From assembly GCF_047425865.1 (NCBI RefSeq), contig NZ_CP179735.1: a DNA stretch of 64,000 nt; one strand, written 5' to 3'. A program made the translations under genes and the position numbers. Positions 44,739 through 51,640 of the stretch are shown one piece after another. How positions within the stretch are numbered: position 1 is the first letter of the stretch; each line of letters opens with the position of its first letter. The notes beneath the pieces are model-generated. The model worked only from the letters and a program-made list of their open reading frames with translations. It had not been told where the DNA came from and did no database searches. The DNA comes from Macrococcoides equi. GTDB taxonomy: Bacteria; Bacillota; Bacilli; Staphylococcales; Staphylococcaceae.

Positions 44739-45227
44739 ATGGCACTAACAGGAAAACAAGAACGGTTTGTACAAGAATTAGTAAAAGGTAGTTCTCAAAG
44801 ACAGGCGTATATAAATGCTGGATACAGTTCAAAAGATAAAAGCGATAACTATCTAGATAGCAAAGCCTCACAGTTATTCAAAAAAGATAAGGTTAGGGAA
44901 AGGTACAACGCTTTAACATCAGAATTGCAAAATGATGCATTATGGACACGAGAACAGGCCATTAATGAGTATTTAAGTATGAAAGATAGAGCTAAGAAAG
45001 AAATTGATAGCAAAGGTATTAAAATGGCCAATATGACTATGTATCTTAAATGTATTGAATCATTGAATAAGTTGTGTTTTGAACATGATTTGAAACAAGC
45101 TAAATTAGAGGCTGAAATTAATCATCTTAAAAAGAAAGTTGAAACAATGGATAAAATTGATAATGAGGATAATAATGATTTGGCCAATGCTCTTATTAAG
45201 TTAGCTGGTGGCCATATTGATGATTAA
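44739..45227 (+). CDS. Terminase small subunit, copy 2 (diverged)
   Basis: 162 residues with the same opening architecture as the preceding gene (TGKQERFVQELVKGSSQRQA; INAGYSSKDKSDNYLDSKASQL), but a different middle and a C-terminal coiled coil (EHDLKQAKLEAEINHLKKKV). The two are not recent duplicates, as DNA and protein differ throughout. It follows copy 1 by 33 bp with GGGGTGAT upstream. Confidence 0.82.
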   Translation: MALTGKQERFVQELVKGSSQRQAYINAGYSSKDKSDNYLDSKASQLFKKDKVRERYNALTSELQNDALWTREQAINEYLSMKDRAKKEIDSKGIKMANMTMYLKCIESLNKLCFEHDLKQAKLEAEINHLKKKVETMDKIDNEDNNDLANALIKLAGGHIDD

Positions 45228-45242
45228 GGGATGGTGATCTTA

Positions 45243-45755
45243 TTGAGGATTTTGAGACAATCTAAACCATTAAAATATGTAGTTGTGAACAAACTTAATG
45301 AATATCAGCTGTTACGTGATTTTTCGCCAAATACTATAAAATTCAACTTGGCTTATATGAATATGCAAATCAATGAAATGTATCATTTATCGACAGGCCA
45401 CACATGTAAAACATCAATGGGTCTAGTTCCAGTAAGTTGTAATGTTGAGAAATTAGCAATATGGATTATAGAGCAAAAACAAGCGTTAGAGAGGTACAAG
45501 AAAAAAGCTGATAGGAATATGTGTATATTAAGAAAGTGTATGACTAAATATACCTTAGAGGAGCAGAAAGAAATTAAATATTATTTATCTAGTAACGGGA
45601 GATATGGTAATAAAGATGTTATTGAACGTTTAAGATGTGACTTATATCAACATACTAACGATGAACGTATGAAAAGAAATAAAGCACGTGAGGATGAACG
45701 ATTAATAAATAGATACAAACAAGCACGACAACTATTGCAGGTGACTACAGCGTGA
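45243..45755 (+). CDS. Island hypothetical protein before the sigma-like regulator
   Basis: About 170 residues, helical and basic, not recognised. Text such as RYKKKADRNMCILRKCMTKY and LRCDLYQHTNDERMKRNKAR suggests a nucleic-acid-associated role. A TTG at 45243 lies 5 nt after GGTGAT; an ATG at 45231 directly abuts AAGGG and is less likely. Its stop overlaps the next start (GTGA). Confidence 0.6.
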   Translation: MRILRQSKPLKYVVVNKLNEYQLLRDFSPNTIKFNLAYMNMQINEMYHLSTGHTCKTSMGLVPVSCNVEKLAIWIIEQKQALERYKKKADRNMCILRKCMTKYTLEEQKEIKYYLSSNGRYGNKDVIERLRCDLYQHTNDERMKRNKAREDERLINRYKQARQLLQVTTA

Positions 45756-46123
45756 CAAGTGAACGTACACAACTCAAAAGAATATTGAAGCAATATCATG
45801 AGACTAATGCACTAAACTATATTGATGATTACATAATTGATGATGAACATTTTTTTGACATTGATAGCGGTCTAAAAATGGATATTAACGATGCATTTGA
45901 AGAGTTTACGAATATAAGTACTGATGCTGTGGTCAATGTAGTAGTTGAAAAAGTGTTTGATTTAGGGACAGTAAGAGAGCAGTATATCTTTATATGCTAT
46001 TTAAGAGGTTACAAAATTGAAAGGATAGCTGAAATGTTTAATTTGAGTCCAGGTACTATAAGATGTCATTTAGATAAAATATTAGATAAGATATTGAAAG
46101 ATCGCGTACCCGCTCAAATTTGA
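45752..46123 (+). CDS. Sigma-70-region-4-like / ArpU-type phage regulator
   Basis: 123 residues. The C-terminal part (YIFICYLRGYKIERIAEMFN then LSPGTIRCHLDKIL) is a clear sigma-4/LuxR-like helix-turn-helix. The N-terminal part is acidic. It resembles the ArpU/RinA-class regulators that sit beside terminase genes in Gram-positive phages and drive late genes. GTG start overlaps the preceding stop. A terminator begins within its last codons. Confidence 0.7.
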   Translation: MTSERTQLKRILKQYHETNALNYIDDYIIDDEHFFDIDSGLKMDINDAFEEFTNISTDAVVNVVVEKVFDLGTVREQYIFICYLRGYKIERIAEMFNLSPGTIRCHLDKILDKILKDRVPAQI

Positions 46124-46135
46124 GCGGGTATATTT
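46104..46135 (+). terminator. Terminator of the island rightward block
   Basis: TACCCGCTCAAA / TTTGAGCGGGTA perfect palindrome followed by TATTTTAGTCATTTTTG. It overlaps the end of the sigma-like gene. Confidence 0.75.
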
Positions 46136-46188
46136 TAGTCATTTTTGTCTAACAGATAGATGATCAGTAGATTATTGCTTATGATGGT

Positions 46189-46214
46189 GAACCTCGTCAT
46201 TATTGACGAAGTTC
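46189..46214. repeat. Compact inverted repeat without T-run (possible protein-binding or packaging site)
   Basis: GAACCTCGTCA / TGACGAAGTTC with one mismatch and a 4-nt loop. It lies in a 216-bp gap between the terminase/regulator block and the cargo gene. The rest of that gap is AT-rich with a TATAAT at 46290-46295 that may serve the cargo gene. Confidence 0.45.
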
Positions 46215-46339
46215 AAAGGTTAGGACAAATTTGGGGTAACCCGCTTCTACCCACCTATATGGTATATATACTTATTTGTTAAAATAGATTATAATTTGTA
46301 AAAATACATAAAATATATAGCTATGAAAAGAGGATTACT

Positions 46340-47071
46340 ATGTGTAAAAGTAGCCAAGATAATAAAAGGTTTAGTTTTGGATCAATTATGGAACATAGTC
46401 TTACTGTAATTGCTATAGGTATATCTGCATGGGCAGTATGTTCATCTAATGCAACGAGTGAAAAAATTGCTTCTGATAGTAATAAAATAAGTGAGAAAAT
46501 TGCTGGAAACAGTGATGATTTGGCTAAAAAACTTAGTAAATTAGAAGGACTTCGAGAGTTGGACGATAAGGTAAATGATTATAAAGTTGAAGTCAATAAA
46601 AGTTTATATAGCATAAAAGATGATATTGAAAAAAACTTAAATAAAGAAATATATAATAGTGATGAAATTACTCGTTTAAATAATAGCATCACAAAGAATA
46701 GTCGAGCAATAAGAACACAATTAGATATATTATATGTTTCTCTTGGGTACGATATAAAAACTCAAAAATTTAATAACCAATATCTCTTTTCGAAAGAAGA
46801 AAACATAAAATACGGTAGTATTGTAAAAGAAGCAGAAAAGTTAAAAACTTTAAATAATACAATAAGCAGTAATGTGAATTTTTCAACAAATTTAATGAAA
46901 AAAAAGACTAAAACAAATTATTATTTGGCGGATTTTAAAAAAGAGCCTTTTGATAATTATACTTATTACGATTTAATAACATTTAACATAGATGAATATT
47001 TTTATAATCCGCTCAAATATGAAGCTCAATTTTCAAAACCAGGTTTGAATCCACATCATTTGGATTATTGA
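46340..47071 (+). CDS. Membrane-anchored protein of unknown function (island cargo candidate)
   Basis: 243 residues. A single N-terminal transmembrane segment (about 15-36, HSLTVIAIGISAWAVCSS) is followed by a coiled coil (SEKIASDSNKISEKIAGNSDDLAKKLSKL region, about 40-130) and a polar C-terminal domain of about 110 residues rich in N, K, Y and F. It has its own promoter-like region and GAGG site, lies after the island terminator and directly inside attR, the usual place of accessory genes. Low GC. I recognise no family. Confidence 0.65.
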   Translation: MCKSSQDNKRFSFGSIMEHSLTVIAIGISAWAVCSSNATSEKIASDSNKISEKIAGNSDDLAKKLSKLEGLRELDDKVNDYKVEVNKSLYSIKDDIEKNLNKEIYNSDEITRLNNSITKNSRAIRTQLDILYVSLGYDIKTQKFNNQYLFSKEENIKYGSIVKEAEKLKTLNNTISSNVNFSTNLMKKKTKTNYYLADFKKEPFDNYTYYDLITFNIDEYFYNPLKYEAQFSKPGLNPHHLDY

Positions 47072-47092
47072 TAAAACACAATAAAAACAGCC

Positions 47093-47122
47093 AAAAAGTA
47101 GCCAACTTTTGATAAAAGTAGC
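47093..47122. repeat. Arm-type repeats near attR
   Basis: AAAAAGTAGC (47093-47102) and AAAAGTAGC (47114-47122), the same words as near attL. The left element reads GCCAAAAAGTAGC and the right AGCCAAAAAGTAGCC, so the similarity extends past the core word. Confidence 0.6.
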
Positions 47123-47215
47123 GACACTGTGAGAGGAAAATCAGAAATACAACGTTCAAACCCCTTGATACATAAGGTTTTGAGGCTGTGAGCAATTATA
47201 GTTAATGTAGTTGGG

Positions 47216-47286
47216 GATTGAGTGGGAATAATATTATAAATTTTAAAGATTTTACAGCCATCACGGTTGTGAGGTCTTTTTCTTTA
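47216..47286 (+). other. attR: Right attachment site with displaced guaA terminator
   Basis: The exact core GATTGAGTGGGAATA (47216-47230) is followed by a diverged counterpart of the guaA 3' flank, with a terminator (AAAGATTTTACA / TGTGAGGTCTTT, G-U pairs, then TTTTTC). This is probably the original chromosomal guaA terminator pushed away by insertion. Confidence 0.8.
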
Positions 47287-47397
47287 GACCAACAAGACTT
47301 ATTTTCCTCAAAATGTTTAAAAGTTTTAAAATCAGGTATAATTTAGAAGAGATATATTACACACCTAAGCGTAAAATACGAATAAGGAGTGATTGTA

Positions 47398-47505
47398 GTG
47401 AACAATCTTTTAAAGGTTATCGGGGCCTCAGCAATTGCCTACGGTACTGTATTATGTGCAGAAGCAATTAATGAGATTGCTACGGATATTATCACTGAAG
47501 AATAG
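47398..47505 (+). CDS. Very small hydrophobic protein
   Basis: 35 residues: MNNLLKVIGASAIAYGTVLC followed by AEAINEIATDIITEE. GTG start 8 nt after AAGGAG, and a TATAAT box at 47337-47342 about 55 bp upstream. A hairpin (GATAAAGATGGGATAATGAATCTCATCTTTTT region) follows. Hydrophobic first half and acidic tail. Function unknown; translation is likely but unproven. Confidence 0.5.
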   Translation: MNNLLKVIGASAIAYGTVLCAEAINEIATDIITEE

Positions 47506-47666
47506 TTTTTTTAACTGAATATATAATTGATAAAGATGGGATAATGAATCTCATCTTTTTTATTTTGTTTGCTAATAAATTTAATAAAATAAAAATTATG
47601 TAGAGTACTACCCATAAACCGTGGGTATAGGAAAAAAAGATAAATATAACGAAATGGAGCGATGTT

Positions 47667-48035
47667 ATGGTAACTCCGGAGCGCGAAGTTTATTTGGTAT
47701 ACAAAAAACTATTTGAATCTATGGTGCAAGCTGATATAGATACACTCAATCATTTAATAATGAATGGTAGTTTCGCAGTTGATTCATCAGGTACCATGCA
47801 CACTAAAAGACAGTGGTTACAAGCGATTGAAGCCCAAGTTATGCAGTACTTTTCTGTAGTTGAAGAAAGTGTTGAAATTATTATAAAGGATAAAAAGGCA
47901 AAGCTTATTTCAAAGAACAAAGTGGATGTAAGTATTAATGGATCACGTAATGTATGGCCGTTAGCTTTGACGTTAACGTTGGTTAAATTTGATTGTGACT
48001 GGAAGATATCTCATGCAGAAGCATCAACAGAATAA
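47667..48035 (+). CDS. NTF2-like (SnoaL/DUF4440-type) protein
   Basis: 122 residues with the typical layout: an N-terminal helix pair (EREVYLVYKKLFESMVQADI), then a central helix (KRQWLQAIEAQVMQYFSV), then four beta-strands ending WKISHAEAS. The family forms cone-shaped dimers with varied roles, including small-molecule binding. Single gene with GGAGCG upstream. Function not predictable. Confidence 0.65.
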   Translation: MVTPEREVYLVYKKLFESMVQADIDTLNHLIMNGSFAVDSSGTMHTKRQWLQAIEAQVMQYFSVVEESVEIIIKDKKAKLISKNKVDVSINGSRNVWPLALTLTLVKFDCDWKISHAEASTE

Positions 48036-48062
48036 ACTTTTAAAATTTATTAGTAAATAATC

Positions 48063-48091
48063 TTGACAGTATCACGTGTTTATTATAAGAT
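48063..48091 (+). promoter_or_regulatory. Promoter of tRNA-Ser
   Basis: TTGACA (48063-48068), a 17-bp spacer, and TAAGAT (48086-48091), 17 bp before the tRNA. Confidence 0.7.
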
Positions 48092-48107
48092 TGATATTGT
48101 CTTATTT

Positions 48108-48199
48108 GGAGGAATACCCAAGTCCGGCTGAAGGGATCGGTCTTGAAAACCGACAGGGGCTTAACGGCTCGCGGGGGTTCGAATCCCTCTTCCTCCGCC
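48108..48199 (+). tRNA. tRNA-Ser (anticodon UGA)
   Basis: 92 nt including an encoded CCA. Acceptor GGAGGAA pairs with TTCCTCC, the anticodon loop is CTTGAAA, and the long variable arm identifies a class II tRNA-Ser. The T arm is GGGGGTTCGAATCCCTC. Confidence 0.97.
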
Positions 48200-48234
48200 A
48201 TTATTTAGACTAATTAATGAATATTATATATAGA

Positions 48235-48268
48235 AGAGAGCTAACGCTAAGTTAGTTCTCTTTTTTAT
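48235..48268 (+). terminator. Terminator after tRNA-Ser
   Basis: GAGAGCTAAC / GTTAGTTCTC stem with GCTAA loop, followed by TTTTTTATTTTTT. Confidence 0.8.
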
Positions 48269-48303
48269 TTTTTATAATGGAGATTAAATAAAAAAATTAA
48301 TGC

Positions 48304-48317
48304 TGAATACGCTTTCT
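48304..48317. promoter_or_regulatory. CcpA (cre) site of the tre operon
   Basis: TGAATACGCTTTCT differs from the cre consensus TGWAARCGYTWNCW at one position. It lies just upstream of the treP -35 box, a place where CcpA blocks sugar operons when glucose is present. Confidence 0.65.
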
Positions 48318-48324
48318 GAAAACC

Positions 48325-48353
48325 TTTACATACTTGTATAGACATTGTACAAT
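48325..48353 (+). promoter_or_regulatory. treP promoter with TreR operator candidate
   Basis: TTTACA (48325-48330), a 17-bp spacer, and TACAAT (48348-48353). The spacer holds TTGTATAGACA (48334-48344), an imperfect match to the TTGTATATACAA-type TreR operator. Confidence 0.65.
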
Positions 48354-48385
48354 TAATTCATATTATAGTGAAGGAGTTGACCAGT

Positions 48386-49858
48386 ATGGCAGTCAACATG
48401 CAAGAAGTTAAGGATATTATCGGTGCAATTGGCGGTAAGGAAAATGTTTCAGCAGCTACACACTGTGTTACGCGTTTACGTTTAGCATTGAAAGATGATG
48501 CAAAAGTTGATAAGGCAGCTCTTGATAAAATTAATTTAGTAAAAGGTTCATTTGCAGCGAATAATCAGTTCCAAATTGTTATTGGACCAGGTACTGTAGA
48601 CGAAGCTTATAAAGTATTCGTTGATGAAACGGGTATTGGTGAGGCTTCAAAGGATGATGTGAAAGCAGCAGCAGCAGAGAAAATGAGTCCATTACAACGT
48701 GCGATTAAGACGTTAGGTGATGTATTTATTCCATTATTACCTGCAATCGTAACAGCCGGTTTATTATTAGGTCTTTCTAACTTATTACTTGATCCAGGCG
48801 TATTTTATGAAAAGAAATCTGTTGTAGACATGTTTCCTCAATTTAAAGGGATTGCAGAAATTATTAAATTAATTGCTGTAACGCCATTCCACTTTTTACC
48901 GGCGCTAATCGGTTGGAGTGCGATGCGTGTATTTGGAGGTAGTCCGATTCTAGGTTTGGTCTTAGGTTTAGTACTGGTTAACCCAGCACTTGCGTCACAA
49001 TATGGTTTGGCGGATAGAGATACAGGTAAACTAGTTGAAATTCCGACTTGGGATATCTTTGGATTAAAAGTGCAACAATTAAACTATGCTGCACAAGTAT
49101 TACCAATCTTAATCGCGACGTGGTGTTTAGCACAAGTTGAACGTTTCTTAAATAAACGTGTACATGATTCAATTAAGATGTTAGTAGTTGGTCCTGTCGC
49201 TTTATTATTAGTAGGATTCTTATCATTTATTATCATTGGTCCTGTTGCTTTCTGGTTAGGAAATCAAATAACTGGATTCGTTCAAATGATCTTCCAACAT
49301 GCTGGATGGTTAGGAGGATTAATCTACGGATTGGTTTATGCGCCTTTAGTAATTACAGGTCTACACCATATGTTCTTAGCGGTTGACTTCCAGCTCATGA
49401 GTTCAAAACTAGATGGAACGTATTTATGGCCAATCTTAGCGATTTCAAATATTTCTCAAGGTTCAGCAGCGTTCGCAGCTTGGTTCTTATATAAACGTAA
49501 GAAAATGGTGAAAGAAGAAGGTTTGGCATTTACTTCTGGTATTTCAGGTTGGTTAGGTGTAACTGAACCTGCAATGTTCGGAGTTAATATTCCACTTAAA
49601 TATCCATTTATCGCAGCAGTACTTACAACAGGTATTGTCGGGTCTATTTTCGGATCTCAACAGGTTTTAGGTAAGGTAGGTGTCGGAGGTTTACCAGGAA
49701 TTATGAGCATCAATTCAGATTTCCAAATGACATTCTTACTTGGTATGATTATTGCGATTGTATTGCCTATCGTCTTAACATTAATCTTCTCTAACTTCGC
49801 TAAGAAGAAAATGGGTGAAGATGTTGCAGAACCAATCGTTTCAGATAAAAACGTATAA
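48386..49858 (+). CDS. treP: PTS trehalose-specific EIIBC component
   Basis: Imports trehalose and phosphorylates it to trehalose-6-phosphate. The 490 residues have an EIIB domain (1-85) with the phosphocysteine in ATHCVTRLR (about residue 26) and an EIIC domain of about ten transmembrane segments (105-475). There is no EIIA domain; a glucose-type EIIA from elsewhere would be needed. ATG 48386 lies after AAGGAG; the earlier GTG at 48368 precedes that site. It begins the treP-treC-treR cluster. Confidence 0.95.
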   Translation: MAVNMQEVKDIIGAIGGKENVSAATHCVTRLRLALKDDAKVDKAALDKINLVKGSFAANNQFQIVIGPGTVDEAYKVFVDETGIGEASKDDVKAAAAEKMSPLQRAIKTLGDVFIPLLPAIVTAGLLLGLSNLLLDPGVFYEKKSVVDMFPQFKGIAEIIKLIAVTPFHFLPALIGWSAMRVFGGSPILGLVLGLVLVNPALASQYGLADRDTGKLVEIPTWDIFGLKVQQLNYAAQVLPILIATWCLAQVERFLNKRVHDSIKMLVVGPVALLLVGFLSFIIIGPVAFWLGNQITGFVQMIFQHAGWLGGLIYGLVYAPLVITGLHHMFLAVDFQLMSSKLDGTYLWPILAISNISQGSAAFAAWFLYKRKKMVKEEGLAFTSGISGWLGVTEPAMFGVNIPLKYPFIAAVLTTGIVGSIFGSQQVLGKVGVGGLPGIMSINSDFQMTFLLGMIIAIVLPIVLTLIFSNFAKKKMGEDVAEPIVSDKNV

Positions 49859-49882
49859 AATTTCATAGTTAATAAATTAATC

Positions 49883-49914
49883 AACGAACAACTTGTAGGT
49901 ACAAGTAGTTCGTT
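49883..49914 (+). terminator. Hairpin between treP and treC
   Basis: ACGAACAACTTGT / ACAAGTAGTTCGT stem with one mismatch and a 4-nt loop. The following tract (AAAATTATATT) is only weakly T-rich, so it may act as a partial terminator or an mRNA-stability hairpin. Confidence 0.55.
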
Positions 49915-49955
49915 GTAAAATTATATTAAACTAAACAACGTTAGGAGTTAATAAG

Positions 49956-51593
49956 ATGGCAGTTACTGATTGGAGAAAGTCAGTTGTTTATCAAATCTAT
50001 CCAAAATCATTTAACGATACAACAGGTAATGGTCAAGGCGATATAAATGGTATCATAGAAAAATTAGATTATTTAAAAACACTCGGTGTTGATTATCTAT
50101 GGTTAACGCCTGTGTATCGTTCTCCGATGAATGATAATGGTTATGATATAAGTGACTATTATGAAATTAATCCAGATTTCGGTACAAAAGAAGACTTCAA
50201 GCGTTTGATTGATGAAGCGCATCTTCGAGGTATTAAGATTATGTCTGACATTGTTATCAATCATACAAGTACAGAACACAATTGGTTTATAGAATCTCGA
50301 AAGTCACTCGACAATGAATATCGTGATTATTACATCTGGAAAGATGGTAGAGACGGACAGCCGCCAACGAACTGGGAGTCTAAGTTCGGTGGTAACGCAT
50401 GGCGATTAGATCCTGTGACAAATCAGTATTATTTGCGTTTATTTGATGTCACACAAGCTGATTTGAACTGGGAGAATGAAAACCTGCGTAAAGAGATTTA
50501 CGATATGATTAATTACTGGATAGATTTTGGTATGGATGGTTTTCGTTTTGATGTCATCAACTTAATTTCAAAGTCTGAATTTAAAGATTCGGATAAAATC
50601 GGTAAAGAATTCTATACGGATGGTCCTCGTGTGCATGAATTTATCCATGAAATGAATCGTAATACCTTTGGGAAAAAAGAAGGTTTTATGACGGTTGGTG
50701 AGATGAGTTCTACAACACTTGAGCATTGTATTAACTATACACGTGAGGATCGACATGAATTAAGGAGTGTATTTAACTTCCATCATTTAAAAGTGGATTA
50801 TAAAGACGGAGAAAAATGGACGAAAATGACATTTGATTTCGTTGAATTAAAGCGCATCCTATTTGAATGGCAAGTGGGTATATCAAAAGGTGGAGGCTGG
50901 AATGCAATCTTCTGGTGTAACCACGATCAACCACGTGTGGTGAGTCGTTTTGGTGATGATTCTACAGAGGAACGTCGTGTGAAGAGTGCGAAAATGTTGG
51001 CCATCACACTTCATTTTCTGCAAGGAACACCATATATTTATCAAGGCGAAGAAATTGGCATGACGAATTTGTATTTAGATGATATCAGTCAGTACCGTGA
51101 CGTAGAGTCGACAAATGCATATCAAATCATGTCAGAAAATGGGTTTACAAATAACGAAATATTAGATATATTACAAGATAAATCAAGAGATAATTCGAGA
51201 AGTCCGGTGCAGTGGGATGACAGCATCAATGCAGGATTTACAACAGGCACACCGTGGATTGATGTGGCAAAGAATTACGAGAAAATAAATGTGAAACAAG
51301 CACTAGCTGATAAAAACTCTGTATTTTATACGTATCAAAAGTTAATAGAATTACGCCATAACTTAGATATTATTACTTATGGAGAAGTGAAACCTTTATT
51401 AGAAGACCATCCGCATATTTTTGCGTATGAAAGAATACTTGATGAGAGATCATTATTAGTTTTAGCGAATTTTACAGCTGAACCAGTGGATGTGCCCACT
51501 TCAATTGATATTGAGGGAAGCGTATTAATTAATAACGGTACTTTCCATTCAAATGTATTAGAACCTTATCAAGCGATTGCGATACTTCGATAG
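49956..51593 (+). CDS. treC: Trehalose-6-phosphate hydrolase (GH13)
   Basis: Splits trehalose-6-phosphate into glucose and glucose-6-phosphate. The 545 residues form a GH13 barrel: DIVINHTS (region I), GFRFDVINLI with the nucleophile D near 200 (region II), VGEMSS with the acid/base E (region III), and WCNHDQPRVVSRFGD with the transition-state D (region IV). A beta-domain closes the C-terminus. Lies after treP in the same operon; GTTAGGAG precedes the ATG. Confidence 0.95.
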   Translation: MAVTDWRKSVVYQIYPKSFNDTTGNGQGDINGIIEKLDYLKTLGVDYLWLTPVYRSPMNDNGYDISDYYEINPDFGTKEDFKRLIDEAHLRGIKIMSDIVINHTSTEHNWFIESRKSLDNEYRDYYIWKDGRDGQPPTNWESKFGGNAWRLDPVTNQYYLRLFDVTQADLNWENENLRKEIYDMINYWIDFGMDGFRFDVINLISKSEFKDSDKIGKEFYTDGPRVHEFIHEMNRNTFGKKEGFMTVGEMSSTTLEHCINYTREDRHELRSVFNFHHLKVDYKDGEKWTKMTFDFVELKRILFEWQVGISKGGGWNAIFWCNHDQPRVVSRFGDDSTEERRVKSAKMLAITLHFLQGTPYIYQGEEIGMTNLYLDDISQYRDVESTNAYQIMSENGFTNNEILDILQDKSRDNSRSPVQWDDSINAGFTTGTPWIDVAKNYEKINVKQALADKNSVFYTYQKLIELRHNLDIITYGEVKPLLEDHPHIFAYERILDERSLLVLANFTAEPVDVPTSIDIEGSVLINNGTFHSNVLEPYQAIAILR

Positions 51594-51640
51594 AGACTCA
51601 CTTTTTGATGCTAATGACTCATAATAATTAGAGGTGTCTT

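Larger units (their letters stand above)
35636..47230. mobile_element. PICI/SaPI-like chromosomal island inserted at guaA
   Basis: About 11.6 kb bounded by exact 15-bp repeats. Order: Doc-type toxin and DNA-binding partner, integrase and CI-like repressor (leftward); then a rightward block of Cro-like/XRE regulators, a winged-helix-like protein, small proteins, DnaD-like and DnaC-like replication genes, two small-terminase-like genes, a sigma-like regulator and a membrane-anchored cargo protein. There is no large terminase, portal, capsid or tail gene, which fits a phage satellite rather than a degraded prophage. Staphylococcal islands such as SaPIbov1 are known to use the same guaA site. Confidence 0.85.

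Noticed and set aside
35774..47071. Remnant prophage
   Set aside because: Structural and lysis genes are wholly absent while regulatory, replication and packaging-specificity genes look intact, which fits a satellite better than decay.
35620..47290. SCC-type cassette or CRISPR locus in the island
   Set aside because: There is no serine recombinase (Ccr), no rlmH att site, and no array of repeats with spacers anywhere in the window.
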